Numbered from the stretch's first letter, positions 52,274 to 62,601 are shown. The stretch is DNA of 64,000 bases from Deltaproteobacteria bacterium (GCA_006226375.1 SBHC01000052.1:62001-126000), one strand, 5' to 3'. A program made the numbers and translations. The notes: generated by a model not told the origin, from the letters alone.

Positions 52274-54697
52274 TTAGGGTTTGGACTGCAGACAATAGCT
52301 CAGAGGTGGGTCTGACGTTAAGACATCTTTCGGTTCTCTTCGTAGATGAAGAATGATATCGCGCTGGGCATAGGACCGACGCAACAAACACGGGTAGTAG
52401 CCTGACAGCCTGATTCGTACGCGAAACTGCGCTGGATGCTTTGGCTGTTCAACACAATACCAGGTGCCTGTCTTGCGGTAGGGCAGGGAAAACGAGACCC
52501 TCGCCTTACCTGGGACGATACGAAACCGAATCCATTTGGAGTTGTGCGTATCCCTCGGACAACCAGGAGTTTGCACTGTGGGAGGTTGGTTGCGGTTTGG
52601 GGCGAGGACGCTTGGTTTTCGTCGGAGGGGTCGCCGTGAACGGTTGCGCTTTCTCTTGGCGTGGTGCCGTACTTGTGGGGCTTTTCTCTTCCGAACAACG
52701 CGGTTGGTCTTGGGGAGAGAGAGCTTGCGTGGTTCCGGTGTTACAGTCTCTCTCTCTGGAGAAGGTGGAGGGTTCCCAAGAGCCCTGGCTGGAGTGGGTG
52801 GGTTCGCTTTTCCTGAGTTGCTTGGCTGTTGCGATGGCTCCCTCACAACAGGTGAGCTTGGCTCAGTCGCGTGCAGAGAGGAATGAGTTGTAACGAGCGG
52901 TCTCTCCGTGGGTATTGGCTCTTCTGAGAAGACATTTTGCCAAAGCAACCCACCCAAAAGACCGAACGCAAGGACACTGAAAACAAACAAACGCTGGGGG
53001 CTGTGGGTCTTTCGTATGGGGTGGTTGTCCCAGTCGGAGTGTGTCGCTTCCATCTCAATGGGGGATGGGAGAGACTCCCAGGTGAGAACTTCTTCTTCCT
53101 CCGGTAGAGAGAGTTCGCCTTCTTGCTCTTTGAGCCCCGAGGAAATGGCTGCGTGAACCTTGGTCTTGCGTTGGGGGTCGTTGATCTCTTTCTGAACTTG
53201 CAGGTTGGATTTCTTTTCTTGTTTCGCTATCGCATGCAAGCCTTTTGCTACAAGAATGGCTTCGGATCGTACCTCTACACCATTCCCTTTTTGCCGGATA
53301 AGGGTTCCATCGATGGTCTCTGGTTTCCACACTCTCCGTCGAGAGGTCTGAGGAGGGAGGCTGTTCAACGTGTCATGAGGCGATAGGGGAGATGTCTGCT
53401 CCTCGATCAAGATGGACACACCCGGTGGATTCTCAAAAGCTTTTGTTGTTCGGAAATCGTCATAATTCAGAACTGGAATCTCTGGAGGTTCATGCAACGT
53501 TTCTGGCAGCGGTGTCTCCGCTCGAAGGCGTATGGGAGATCCCTGAAACATGTTGGGGAGAGGCGTGTTCTCACCGAAAGAATTTGGAGGCTCTTTCAGC
53601 GGAATGTGGCTAGGGGAGTGAGGTACATTCCTCCAAGAGTCAGCCCACTTTCTTTGATTCTGACGAAGTTGTTCTCGCTTGAGTTGGAGTGGGCTGTTTT
53701 GAAGCAATCCCATCTCGAATTCTACATCGAGTATATTTTGCAGGATGGACTCGATGTTATCGTACCGATCGTTGGGATCTTTGGCGATGCAGTGAAGGGT
53801 GATGGTGTCCAACATTGGATGGAACTCACGCCCTGGGCATCGTTGGCTTGGTTTGGGGGGGAGCTCCGACAAGTGGGCTTGTGCTAGCTCCACAAACGAA
53901 AAAGAGTGGTCTTCGTTGATGTACGACTCGAACGGCGATTTTCCTGTGAGCATCTCGTACAGCAGCAATCCCATCGCGTAGATGTCGGCTCTGTGATCGC
54001 AGGGTTGCCCCATGAGTTGTTCCGGGGGCATGTACAACGGTGTGCCTACCGCTGTGCCTTCCGCAGTAATCACCGCAGTGTCTCGGTTGTAGGTTTTGGC
54101 CAAGCCAAAATCCATGACCTTGAGAAAGTAGGGATCATCGTTGCGTTCCACCAGGATCAGGTTGGAGGGTTTGAGGTCCCGGTGGAGGATTCCGTTCTGA
54201 TGGGCTGTTTGGACTGCAAGGCACAATTGCTTGAAGATATGGAGTACGTCCTGGATGGGAAGCTCGCCTTGAAAGAGGAGGTCGTCGAGAGTAAGCCCTT
54301 CCAGGTACTCCATGATGTAGTAGGGCCCCAACCCTTGGACTTCCCCAAAATCATCAAAGATGCGGACGATGTGTTGGTTGACGTCAGAGATGGAGGCGGT
54401 GACTTGGATCTCGCGACGGAATCGCTGGAGCGCGTTTTTGTTTGTAAAGGCATCTTGCTTTAGGAACTTCACAACGCGCAACGGAGCAAGCTCCAGGTCC
54501 ATGTGCCGTGCAAGGTAGATCACGCCATTTCCACCCTCGTCCAGTTTGCCTTCGAGTCGATATTTTCCTGCGATCACAACCTGCGGAAGGAGGCACCTGG
54601 GGCAGAACAGAAGCTCGTCATTGGACTTCTTGAGCTTCAGGGTATGCTCCAGGTTGAGGCCACATTGTGGGCAAGAAGATTGATTCGATGTGTCCAC
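52274..54697 (-). CDS. Zinc-ribbon Ser/Thr protein kinase with membrane anchor
   Basis: 807 residues. N-terminal zinc ribbon CPQCGLN...FCPRCLLPQ (residues about 9-36). Hanks kinase (about 43-320): DEGGNGVIYLARH (Gly loop), VVKFL (Lys), HRDLKPSN, DFGLAK, GTPLYMPPEQ. A long Pro/Ser linker leads to one membrane helix (about 575-595, LFVFSVLAFGLLGGLLWQNV) and a basic, Arg/Lys/Pro-rich outside region with a PEGA-like end (WIRFRIVPGKARVSFSLP). The zinc ribbon before the kinase is a myxobacterial feature. It lies 69 bases downstream of the MopE-like lipoprotein gene. Confidence 0.92.
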   Translation of the reverse strand: MDTSNQSSCPQCGLNLEHTLKLKKSNDELLFCPRCLLPQVVIAGKYRLEGKLDEGGNGVIYLARHMDLELAPLRVVKFLKQDAFTNKNALQRFRREIQVTASISDVNQHIVRIFDDFGEVQGLGPYYIMEYLEGLTLDDLLFQGELPIQDVLHIFKQLCLAVQTAHQNGILHRDLKPSNLILVERNDDPYFLKVMDFGLAKTYNRDTAVITAEGTAVGTPLYMPPEQLMGQPCDHRADIYAMGLLLYEMLTGKSPFESYINEDHSFSFVELAQAHLSELPPKPSQRCPGREFHPMLDTITLHCIAKDPNDRYDNIESILQNILDVEFEMGLLQNSPLQLKREQLRQNQRKWADSWRNVPHSPSHIPLKEPPNSFGENTPLPNMFQGSPIRLRAETPLPETLHEPPEIPVLNYDDFRTTKAFENPPGVSILIEEQTSPLSPHDTLNSLPPQTSRRRVWKPETIDGTLIRQKGNGVEVRSEAILVAKGLHAIAKQEKKSNLQVQKEINDPQRKTKVHAAISSGLKEQEGELSLPEEEEVLTWESLPSPIEMEATHSDWDNHPIRKTHSPQRLFVFSVLAFGLLGGLLWQNVFSEEPIPTERPLVTTHSSLHATEPSSPVVREPSQQPSNSGKANPPTPARALGNPPPSPERETVTPEPRKLSLPKTNRVVRKRKAPQVRHHAKRKRNRSRRPLRRKPSVLAPNRNQPPTVQTPGCPRDTHNSKWIRFRIVPGKARVSFSLPYRKTGTWYCVEQPKHPAQFRVRIRLSGYYPCLLRRSYAQRDIILHLRREPKDVLTSDPPLSYCLQSKP

Positions 54698-54766
54698 GTT
54701 TCCTTCTCGTCGTTGGCAAAGGGTTGAAGACCTTTTGGGTTGGTTACAACTTGGGCAAAACAGCTT

Positions 54767-57700
54767 CTACTTCGTGACACATCGGTCCTTGGAACACTTG
54801 TAAGCGTCCTTTGGACAATCCTCGTCACTTCTGCAGTACAAAAGACACTGAGAACTTGAGCATTCCGCGCCAGTCTTCGCTTTGTCGTCGCCGCCTCCAC
54901 AGTCGTGGGTTGTGGTGCAGGTCTGGTTAAACTGGTGGTATTGGTTGCAGGTCCACAACAACTCCCCCTTGTGATAGGGAGGAGCGCAGTAACCCTGTGG
55001 CCTGTTGGATTCTTGGGTGTTGCACACGAAAGGTTCTTGGCAGTCGGAGTCTTTTTGGCAGGGGAAGGCACAAAAGCCTTGTACACATTTTCCCTGGGTT
55101 GCTCCCTGGGTGCAATCGCTGTCCTGGTTGCATACTCCACATTCGCAGCCGTCTTCGTCGACCAGTCCATCGCAGTCGTTGTCTTTGCGATCACAGATCT
55201 CAGGCCGTGACGGGATCCTACAGTTGTTGGACCATTTCCCATTGACGCAGCTTCGAGTGCCGCTTCCGCATGTGCTCTTGCAGGCTTGTGAGAGCGAGTC
55301 ATCGACGAGGCCGTTGCAGTCGTCATCCTTGTTGTTGCAGACCTCTTTGATGGGCGAGCGATTGGCTTGGCAGAGCAAAGAGCCGTTGGTGCAGGTCTGT
55401 GTTCCCGCTGCACAAGCTCCGAGTTGCGTGGTGGTGCAACTTTGTCCTCCGCCGGGGTTGCCTTCGTCGATCATGCCATTGCAGTCGTTGTCCTGGCCGT
55501 CACAGACTTCGGAGGTGGGAGCCACTTCTCCCTGGCAGGCTGTCCACTGTCCGGCTGAGCAGCTTTCGACCCCTGCCTGGCAAGGACCTCGGTTGAGCGT
55601 TCCTGTGGGGCCCGTGTAACAAGAACGTTGGACTCCTTCATCGATGGCGCCGTTGCAGTTGTTGTCTTTGTTGTCACACGCTTCAGGAGTGGGTGTGACT
55701 TCTCCAACGCAGGCCCCCCACTGACCGGCGCTGCATGTGCGCTGGCCTGCCTTGCATTCTCCCCAGCCTGACGTGCCTTTGGGTCCTGTGTAGCAGCTTT
55801 GGGTTAGGTTCTCGTCGGTGGAGCCGTCGCAGTCATCGTCTTTGTTGTTGCAAACTTCCTGGCTCGGAGTGATGTCTCCCTGGCATGTACCCCACGAGCC
55901 ATTGGAGCAGGCTTGGACGCCTGTACAACAGACTCCTTTGTCTTGGGTTCCGGAAGGGCCGCCGTAGCAAGAGCGGGTTACATTCTCATCGATCAGTCCG
56001 TTGCAATCGTTGTCTTTGCCATCACACACTTCGGGCTGGGGTGTGCCTGGGCTGGCGTTGCAAGTGAGGCTTTGTTGATCCTGAGCGCATACAAAGGCGC
56101 CGGCGCGTTGGCATTCGCTTTGACCCACTTTGCAAGGGGTTCCTTTGAGAGGCCAATTCTCATCGATAGCGCCGTTGCAGTTGTTGTCTTTGCCGTCGCA
56201 GACTTCTTGGGTTGGCTGGGTTTCTCCAACGCAGGGGCCCCACTGTCCTTGGCTGTTGCAGGTTTGGACTCCTTCCTTGCATTCTCCAAGTTTGGAGCCA
56301 CAGGCCTGGGTTTGGTTGGGTGTGCAATCGCAACCTTCATCGATGTTTCCGTCACAATCGTTGTCGAGCTTGTCACATTGTTCGGCTTGAGGTGTTACCT
56401 CTTGGGCGCAGGTGCTCCATTGTCCTTGCTGGCAAGATTGGGTGCCTGCTCGACAAACCCCGATGCCTTTTGTCGCGCTGTTTCCGCTGTAACAAGAGCG
56501 TACAAGACCTTCATCAATGCTGCCGTCGCAGTTGTTGTCTTTGCCGTCGCACATTTCAGGTTTTGGAAGCATTTGACCCACGCAGGCTCCCCATTGTCCT
56601 TGGGTGCATACCTGTGTTCCTGAGCGACAGGTGCCTTTTCCTTGGGTCTCGGGAGCCCCCGTGTAGCAAGCTTGTTGGAGGTTCTCATCGATGCTGCCGT
56701 TGCAGTCGTTGTCTTGGCCATCGCACACTTCTTTGGAGGGAAGGGTTTGGGACTGGCAGGGCAGCCATGACCCGTTGGCACACTCCTGGAATCCACCCCG
56801 ACACAGCCCTTTTCGGCGAGTTTGGCCTGGACCGGTGTAGCATTGACGGAGGAGGTTTTCATCCACCTTTCCGTTGCAATCGTTGTCTTTGCCATCGCAC
56901 GTTTCGGCTTGGGGAGTGACTTCCCCCAGGCAAGCCCCCCATTGTCCATTGGAGCACGTTTGGGTGCCTGTACGACAGCTTCCAATGCCTTGGGTGGACT
57001 GGGTTCCTGTGTAGCAAGTCTTTTGGAGGTTTTCGTCGATGGTTCCGTTGCAGTTGTTGTCTTTGCCGTCACACTGCTCGGGTTTGGGTGGCGTGGCTGT
57101 TGCGCTGCAAACCAACTTGTTGCCTTCGGGTGCACAACGCCAAGTTCCGGTGTTTTGGCAGCCACCTTTTCCTACGGTACAACTGGTCCCTTTGGTGGGC
57201 CAGTTGTCATCGATGGTGCCGTTGCAGTTGTTGTCTTTGCCGTCGCACGTCTCCTCCACGGCAAGGACCTCTCCTTCGCAAGCGCTCCAGGTTCCGTTGG
57301 GCTGACAAAACTGAATCCCAGTTTTGCAAAGTCCCTGGCAGGTCCAGGTTCCATCGTTATCTCGTTGGCAGCCTGAGCCTTTCGAGAAGCACGTTTGGGA
57401 TTGTCCGGGTGTGCATTCGCAAGGAGGGGACTCATCCACCGCTCCGTTGCAATTGTCATCCACTCCGTTCCCGCACGTTTCTTGGTCGCTTGGCTTGGCT
57501 TCTGGTTGGCAAGTTGGCTTTCCCTCTATGCATTGGAGTTTTCCAGAAGCACAAGGACCTGCTTGGTCGGCCACTGTGCAAGAGCTGGCTTGGTTGGGGA
57601 AGCTTTCGTCGATGCTGCCGTCGCAGTTGTTGTCTTTGCCGTCACACACTTCCGTTGTCGGCTTCACTTCCCCAAAGCAGCTACTCCACCGTCCGTTGTC

Positions 57701-58582
57701 CAAACAGACTCTACGACCTTGACGACAGGTACTTTCCCTTACTCGTAGTTCGCTCTTCTCGCCTGTATAGCAATATTCTTGCAGGCCAGGTTTGGGGCAA
57801 CCACAAGTTTCATCTGTGATTCCGTTGCAGTTGTTGTCTTTTCCATCGCACGTTTCTGCTTGGGGCAACACTTGGTTTTCACAAGCTCCCCATTCTCGAT
57901 TTGGACCGCATACTTGTTGACCCGCCTTGCAGCTTCCTTGGCAGGACCAGGTTCCTTTGCTGTCTTGCTTGCATCCTTGGTTGCTGCTGTAGCAGCTACG
58001 TTGTGTTCCTGGCTCGCAGGCGCAAGAGACACCGTTGTCGATGAGTCCATCACAGTCGTTGTCTTTTCCGTCGCAAATCTCAACTCCAGGGACAACCTGC
58101 TCAAGGCAGCGGCCCCATTTGCGATCTCTTTCACAAAACTGGGTCCCTGCCTTGCAAAGGCCCTGATCCAAGGAGGAAGGCTCCCGGCTGTAACACGACT
58201 GTTTCTCTCCAGGTTTGCATGTACAGTTGAGTCCGTCGTCTACCTGTCCATTGCAGTCGTTGTCTTCTCGATCGCATGTTTCTTGGACTGGGAGCTTTTG
58301 TCCGAAGCAGTTGGACCACAGCCCATCTACGTTGCACACCTTTTTCCCAGCGCTGCATTGCCCTCTGTTAAGAGAGGAAAGAGGGCCGTCGTAGCACTCT
58401 TTTTGTTGTCCAGCGTTGCATTGTTGGGTGCTGCATACACCCTGAAAACAATACAGCCGGGGTGCGCTCTGTTTGCAGTCTGAATCTTGTGTACAGGCTC
58501 GTTCGGCAGGTGGAGTACATCCCATAAGGCTTATGGCAAGAATCGCCAGCAGTGTTAAACCAGTGTTGCGGTACGTACTCAT
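54767..58582 (-). CDS. MopE-like lipoprotein with 18 Asp/Cys repeats
   Basis: 1271 residues. Lipobox LAISLMGCTPPAE. I counted 18 CDGKDNDCNGxIDE-type motifs, separated by Cys-rich blocks of about 60 residues with CYTGPxGTxxxGxCxxGxQxC and GQWGxCxGEV. In MopE from Methylococcus such motifs bind metal (Ca2+/Cu); here the metal is unknown. The last 130 residues are a different Cys-rich unit (CNQDSDCTQGATQGKCVQG). Surface exposed. A possible TTGACA promoter lies upstream at 58603-58632. Next to a kinase downstream and a smaller sister protein upstream. Confidence 0.9.
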   Translation of the reverse strand: MSTYRNTGLTLLAILAISLMGCTPPAERACTQDSDCKQSAPRLYCFQGVCSTQQCNAGQQKECYDGPLSSLNRGQCSAGKKVCNVDGLWSNCFGQKLPVQETCDREDNDCNGQVDDGLNCTCKPGEKQSCYSREPSSLDQGLCKAGTQFCERDRKWGRCLEQVVPGVEICDGKDNDCDGLIDNGVSCACEPGTQRSCYSSNQGCKQDSKGTWSCQGSCKAGQQVCGPNREWGACENQVLPQAETCDGKDNNCNGITDETCGCPKPGLQEYCYTGEKSELRVRESTCRQGRRVCLDNGRWSSCFGEVKPTTEVCDGKDNNCDGSIDESFPNQASSCTVADQAGPCASGKLQCIEGKPTCQPEAKPSDQETCGNGVDDNCNGAVDESPPCECTPGQSQTCFSKGSGCQRDNDGTWTCQGLCKTGIQFCQPNGTWSACEGEVLAVEETCDGKDNNCNGTIDDNWPTKGTSCTVGKGGCQNTGTWRCAPEGNKLVCSATATPPKPEQCDGKDNNCNGTIDENLQKTCYTGTQSTQGIGSCRTGTQTCSNGQWGACLGEVTPQAETCDGKDNDCNGKVDENLLRQCYTGPGQTRRKGLCRGGFQECANGSWLPCQSQTLPSKEVCDGQDNDCNGSIDENLQQACYTGAPETQGKGTCRSGTQVCTQGQWGACVGQMLPKPEMCDGKDNNCDGSIDEGLVRSCYSGNSATKGIGVCRAGTQSCQQGQWSTCAQEVTPQAEQCDKLDNDCDGNIDEGCDCTPNQTQACGSKLGECKEGVQTCNSQGQWGPCVGETQPTQEVCDGKDNNCNGAIDENWPLKGTPCKVGQSECQRAGAFVCAQDQQSLTCNASPGTPQPEVCDGKDNDCNGLIDENVTRSCYGGPSGTQDKGVCCTGVQACSNGSWGTCQGDITPSQEVCNNKDDDCDGSTDENLTQSCYTGPKGTSGWGECKAGQRTCSAGQWGACVGEVTPTPEACDNKDNNCNGAIDEGVQRSCYTGPTGTLNRGPCQAGVESCSAGQWTACQGEVAPTSEVCDGQDNDCNGMIDEGNPGGGQSCTTTQLGACAAGTQTCTNGSLLCQANRSPIKEVCNNKDDDCNGLVDDSLSQACKSTCGSGTRSCVNGKWSNNCRIPSRPEICDRKDNDCDGLVDEDGCECGVCNQDSDCTQGATQGKCVQGFCAFPCQKDSDCQEPFVCNTQESNRPQGYCAPPYHKGELLWTCNQYHQFNQTCTTTHDCGGGDDKAKTGAECSSSQCLLYCRSDEDCPKDAYKCSKDRCVTK

Positions 58583-58602
58583 ACTTCTGCTTATGCCTTT
58601 GT

Positions 58603-58632
58603 GCGATACGGTGGAACATTGACTTGTGTCAA
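58603..58632 (-). promoter_or_regulatory. Possible promoter of the MopE-like lipoprotein, with inverted repeat
   Basis: On the minus strand, TTGACA (58627-58632), 18 bases, then TATCGC (58603-58608), a partial -10. TTGAC-ACAA-GTCAA overlaps the -35 as a perfect 5-bp inverted repeat (58619-58632). It resembles the TTGAC/GTCAA sites at 21225-21251 before feoAB, so one regulator may see both. Confidence 0.35.
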
Positions 58633-58776
58633 ATGTACCTCCCCTCTTTTCGCTTTGTGGAAGACCCCGATCCCTTGATAGACGATTCTATCCGGGAGAC
58701 AGAACTTTTCAAGTGTTTTATAAACGGCTTTTTAAACAATGTCTTTAGTGGATTTTGATCTTGGCGGAGGGAGCGG

Positions 58777-59784
58777 CTACTGTGAGGCGGAAAGGCAGGG
58801 CTTTTCATCTATTCCATTAGTACAATTGTCATCCTTGTTGTTGTCGCAAAGTTCTACTTTTTTACACAGGCTCCATTGGCCTTGGTTGCAAATTTGGATC
58901 GAGCAGGGCGTTTCAGAGTTGGGGCAGGGCTTCCAAAGAGGGGCCTTGGTTCCGGTTTGGTTATCGATGAGTCCGTCGCAGTCGTCATCTTTTCCATTGC
59001 ATCCTTGTGATTCTTCCAGTGACGGGAGCGTTTGCTTCTCGCAGAACCCCCATCTCCACTCCGAGCCAGAGGTTGGGACACATCGTTGGGTTCCCTCAGC
59101 GCATGGGCCTTGCTTGCGGGTTCCAGGAGGACCTGTATAACAAGGGCGGGTTTCGTTGGGTTTGCAGGTGCACAGCGGGTTGTTGTCCAGCACACCGTCA
59201 CAGTCTTGGTCGGGCTCCACGCACTCTCGAAGCTCTTGAGCTGCTTGGGTTGATGTCTCCGGCTGTTGTTGGAGCTTGTGAAAGCGCGACATGGGTTCCA
59301 TTTGCCCCAGGCAAGGACCCCAAGTCTTGGAAGAGTCGCAATATTGAATACCTTGTCGGCATGAGCTTTCGGTCCCAGGGGAGCGCGTCGAACCTGAGTT
59401 CCAACAAGGACGAGTCTCCCCTTTTTGGCATTGACACGATAAGCCTTCGTCTACGTTTCCATCGCAGTCGTTGTCTTGTTGATCACATGACTCTTTTTGA
59501 GGAACGGTTCCTCCCATGCACGATGACCAGGAGCTTCCATTGTGAATGCAAATCTTCAAACCAGCCCGGCAGTTGCCTACGTTTTGTGTCGAAGCAGGCC
59601 CTTCGTAGCATTCTTTGCTTTCCCCCGGCTCGCACTCTTTTCTGACGCATTCTCCCAACCAACAAACGGTTGTTCCTTGAGTTCCGGCGCAGCTTTCGTT
59701 GTCCAGGCATGCGCGCTTTGCCTGAACTCCACATCCGGACAACCAAAGGAACCAAACACAGCAGACGGTGAGTCGAACCAACAT
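58777..59784 (-). CDS. Smaller MopE-like lipoprotein
   Basis: 335 residues. Lipobox FLWLSGC. Same Cys blocks as the large sister gene (CEPGESKECYEGP, CRAGLKIC) and four Asp/Cys motifs: CDQQDNDCDGNVDEG, EPDQDCDGVLDN, CNGKDDDCDGLIDN, CDNNKDDNCTNGIDE. Its ATG overlaps the stop of the upstream gene by one base (TAATG), so translation is coupled. Probably a surface metal-binding protein related by duplication to the 1271-residue lipoprotein. Confidence 0.88.
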   Translation of the reverse strand: MLVRLTVCCVWFLWLSGCGVQAKRACLDNESCAGTQGTTVCWLGECVRKECEPGESKECYEGPASTQNVGNCRAGLKICIHNGSSWSSCMGGTVPQKESCDQQDNDCDGNVDEGLSCQCQKGETRPCWNSGSTRSPGTESSCRQGIQYCDSSKTWGPCLGQMEPMSRFHKLQQQPETSTQAAQELRECVEPDQDCDGVLDNNPLCTCKPNETRPCYTGPPGTRKQGPCAEGTQRCVPTSGSEWRWGFCEKQTLPSLEESQGCNGKDDDCDGLIDNQTGTKAPLWKPCPNSETPCSIQICNQGQWSLCKKVELCDNNKDDNCTNGIDEKPCLSASQ

Positions 59785-60839
59785 TATTGGGGGCCAAGGT
59801 GCAAGAAGAGGTTGTGTGAGGTGATTTGACGTGCTTGCAGAGGAGGTTGAGGTCGTTTGGCTTTGGCTGCTTTGTTGGCTGCCACGTGGGCAATGACACC
59901 TCCCAAGACGAGTGAGATGCCAGTTCCTCCTGTGACACCACCGGCTACTTTGAGAGCCTCGGCCTGAAAAAAGCCGTCGTTGAATTCTCCGTCTGTCATG
60001 GTTTTGTTTTTGATGGGATCGCTCATGACACCATTCAATCTTCCTTGCTCCAACACCCCGTACGTCATTAAGGCTGCACCAAGCACGAGCATTGTACTTC
60101 CAACAACGTAACCTGAGACTACAAGAGGTGGGATCTTTTTCGCGACCACTATTCGTTTTTCTCGGATCAAGATCTTCGCTTCGGTGATGTTGAGCAAGGT
60201 TGACCGGTTGTGTTGCAACAAGAGGGAGCGGGTTTGTGGTGGCTTTCCAGGCTGCCGGATGGTGACAGTGTACTTCCCTGTTGGGAGCGTCGCGTTGAAG
60301 CGCTGCATCCGGGACACTCGGTACTTGTAACCCACCACTGTGATACGAGCTTTGCGGTTGTTGGTGACCACCGCCAAGGGAGCCTTGTGGATGCTTTTGT
60401 GGATGCGACTCGCCAGCAACTCGTTGCTCCTGCAGCGATTTGCTGCTTCACAGAATCCTTGCTTGAAGGAGTGTCGTAGCCACCGAACGGCTTGTGACTT
60501 TAAGTGGTTGTGGGGTCCTTGCTGGCGTCGGAACTGGCTGGCACGAAGAAAGCCGAGGGCTGCTTTTCTGAGGTAGCGATCCTTGTACAGCGCGGCGTCT
60601 TGCTTCCAGACAGGATGTTTGTCCACAGCGCGGAACAAGCCAAGGAAACAATGGGCTTGTTGGAGGTAACTCTTTTGCAACCCCAGTTTTTGGCAAGTCT
60701 TGCCCTCTTTTTGGCTGGCAAGGCAAGTGATAGGGACGAAGACAATCAATGCCCATACCAATCCAGCGATGCGCAAGTCTAGAAGACTAGAACTCTCCCC
60801 CATCCGTCTGTGGTCATCGTTCTTCTTTAGCCAAAGCAT
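59784..60839 (-). CDS. Secreted/membrane protein with PEGA-like domain
   Basis: 351 residues; ATG 60803 (12 codons later) is another possible start. An N-terminal hydrophobic segment (IAGLVWALIVFVPITCLAS) is a signal or anchor, with helical repeats after it. A PEGA-type small beta domain is at about 180-225 (LPTGKYTVTIRQPGKPPQ). Two membrane helices come later (VVSGYVVGSTMLVLGAALMTYG; GGTGISLVLGGVIAHVAANK). Such proteins are common beside kinases in myxobacteria. Translationally coupled to the smaller MopE-like gene. Function unknown. Confidence 0.7.
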   Translation of the reverse strand: MLWLKKNDDHRRMGESSSLLDLRIAGLVWALIVFVPITCLASQKEGKTCQKLGLQKSYLQQAHCFLGLFRAVDKHPVWKQDAALYKDRYLRKAALGFLRASQFRRQQGPHNHLKSQAVRWLRHSFKQGFCEAANRCRSNELLASRIHKSIHKAPLAVVTNNRKARITVVGYKYRVSRMQRFNATLPTGKYTVTIRQPGKPPQTRSLLLQHNRSTLLNITEAKILIREKRIVVAKKIPPLVVSGYVVGSTMLVLGAALMTYGVLEQGRLNGVMSDPIKNKTMTDGEFNDGFFQAEALKVAGGVTGGTGISLVLGGVIAHVAANKAAKAKRPQPPLQARQITSHNLFLHLGPQ

Positions 60840-61004
60840 TCCATACTCCAGTTTGCTCGTTCTGTGTCACTCGGAGGAGAAGCGGATCTCCTGTGGAGAT
60901 GCAGATCTCCGTTCTTCCTTAACGGAGTTGTTGACGTAACCTGAAGAGGGAGCCGGAAATCTTTGAATGTTTGAGGAAACAAATGCTTGTTTTGTTGGGG
61001 TGGC

Positions 61005-62537
61005 TTAGGGGAGGCCAGGGCGGGCGCTGTCGAGGAAGGGCATGAGGCGGCTTGCGCGAGAGGAGTGGCGGAGCTTGCGCAGCGCTCGTGCTTCGATCTG
61101 TCGGATACGTTCGCGGCTGAGGCTCAGTTGGCGACCGACTTCCTCCAGGGAGTGCTCCTGCGACTTCTCTCCCAAGCCAAACCTCATACGAAGGACGGTT
61201 TCTTCCCGAGCATCAAGGGTGTCGAGGACTTCGTTGAGTTGCTCCATCAGAGAGATCTGCAGGGCCACATCGAGAGGAGACGTGGCTGAGGTGTCTTCCA
61301 ACATGTCGCCAAGCTGTTGAGACTCGGAATCACCCACGGGAGATTCCAATGACACCGATGATTTCACGGTTTGAAGGACCTGCTGGATTCGCTCGATCGG
61401 AACGTCCAACTCTTTGGCCAAATCACTGGGTGTGGGTTCCTGGCCTTGTTTTTGGATCCAGGCTTGCCGCGTTCGCTGAATCTTGCGACTCAACTCAAAC
61501 ATGTGGGTGGGGATTCGGATGGTGTGGGTTTGGTCTGCGATGGTACGAATGATGGCTTGACGGATCCACCAGGCTGCGTATGTCGAAAACTTAAAGCCGA
61601 GGTGGTAGTCAAAACGGTCGACAGCTTTCATCAGCCCGATGTTGCCCTCCTGGATCAGGTCGAGCAAAGACACGCCATACCGTGAATATTTCTTCGCAAT
61701 CGACACCACAAGTCGGAGGTTGGAGCGGACCATGCTGTTTTTGGCTCGCTGGATCTTTCGGACTCCTTGCTGCGCGCCGATGGAGATTCTCTTTAATTCT
61801 TGGATGGATTGTTTGGTGTCTGTCTCAATCTGACGCAGTTGTGCCATAGACTGTTTGACACGAGGTTGGATGGAGGTCCAGGTTTCTGGCGAGACACCCA
61901 GCATTTGGGCAATGGATGACTCTGTTTGGTGTGGGCCTCCATCCAGCACCACTTGTTTCCATAGATCTTCCTCCACGTCGATTTCCTGAGCACACAAGCT
62001 GAGGGTTGATTCGGCGTGGAGGATGTCGTCGATCGCAGCCTGCAAGTGTTTGTGGGCGTGCTCAAACAAGTCTTCGTGCCAGCGGATCTTGCAAACATCC
62101 TGACGGGCTTCCTGAAGCTCTTTCAGTACTTTGTTGGATGCGTTGGCCTTGGACGCGGCTTTGGTGGCTTTGTCCAGCCGCGCAACAACCTCAATGACTC
62201 GGTCTTTGGAGGTTCGGGCGTGGCCACTTTCGGGATCGTCATCGGGGTAGCGAAGAAGCTTGCGCACCGAAATTTCACCGTCTTGCATCTTCTGGACAAG
62301 CTGTACAAACTCCTGCACGACAAGTCTGGCTTCGACAAGGGCTTCCATGGCTTGGATTTCGCCGTCTTCGATCTCTTGGGCGAGGATAACTTCTTGATCC
62401 CGACTGAGGAGCGGGTTTTCTCCAATCTCTCGTAAGTAACTGCGGAGTTCATCTGGACTGCCTGACTGTTTGTTGTCAGCTGTTGTGGAAGAGGAAGAGG
62501 ATTGGTCTTTTTGGGAGCGAGATGACGATTTCGGCAT
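61005..62537 (-). CDS. Sigma-70 family sigma factor (group 1/2 type)
   Basis: 510 residues. Region 1.2 (about 28-60, [17 protein letters not shown]), a long non-conserved helical segment (about 70-255), region 2 (about 265-335) with [39 protein letters not shown] and the -10 contact [15 protein letters not shown], region 3 ([14 protein letters not shown]) and region 4 (about 440-505) with the -35 reader [18 protein letters not shown]. It lacks the long acidic region 1.1. It is likely an alternative group 2 sigma or a second housekeeping-type factor. A predicted TTTTCA/TATAAT promoter lies upstream. Confidence 0.92.
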   Translation of the reverse strand: MPKSSSRSQKDQSSSSSTTADNKQSGSPDELRSYLREIGENPLLSRDQEVILAQEIEDGEIQAMEALVEARLVVQEFVQLVQKMQDGEISVRKLLRYPDDDPESGHARTSKDRVIEVVARLDKATKAASKANASNKVLKELQEARQDVCKIRWHEDLFEHAHKHLQAAIDDILHAESTLSLCAQEIDVEEDLWKQVVLDGGPHQTESSIAQMLGVSPETWTSIQPRVKQSMAQLRQIETDTKQSIQELKRISIGAQQGVRKIQRAKNSMVRSNLRLVVSIAKKYSRYGVSLLDLIQEGNIGLMKAVDRFDYHLGFKFSTYAAWWIRQAIIRTIADQTHTIRIPTHMFELSRKIQRTRQAWIQKQGQEPTPSDLAKELDVPIERIQQVLQTVKSSVSLESPVGDSESQQLGDMLEDTSATSPLDVALQISLMEQLNEVLDTLDAREETVLRMRFGLGEKSQEHSLEEVGRQLSLSRERIRQIEARALRKLRHSSRASRLMPFLDSARPGLP

Positions 62538-62601
62538 AGAAAAGCCTCGTTAAGACCTCGTGGTTACGGATGCTATCGAATCATAGACATAGTCTGTGAT
62601 C

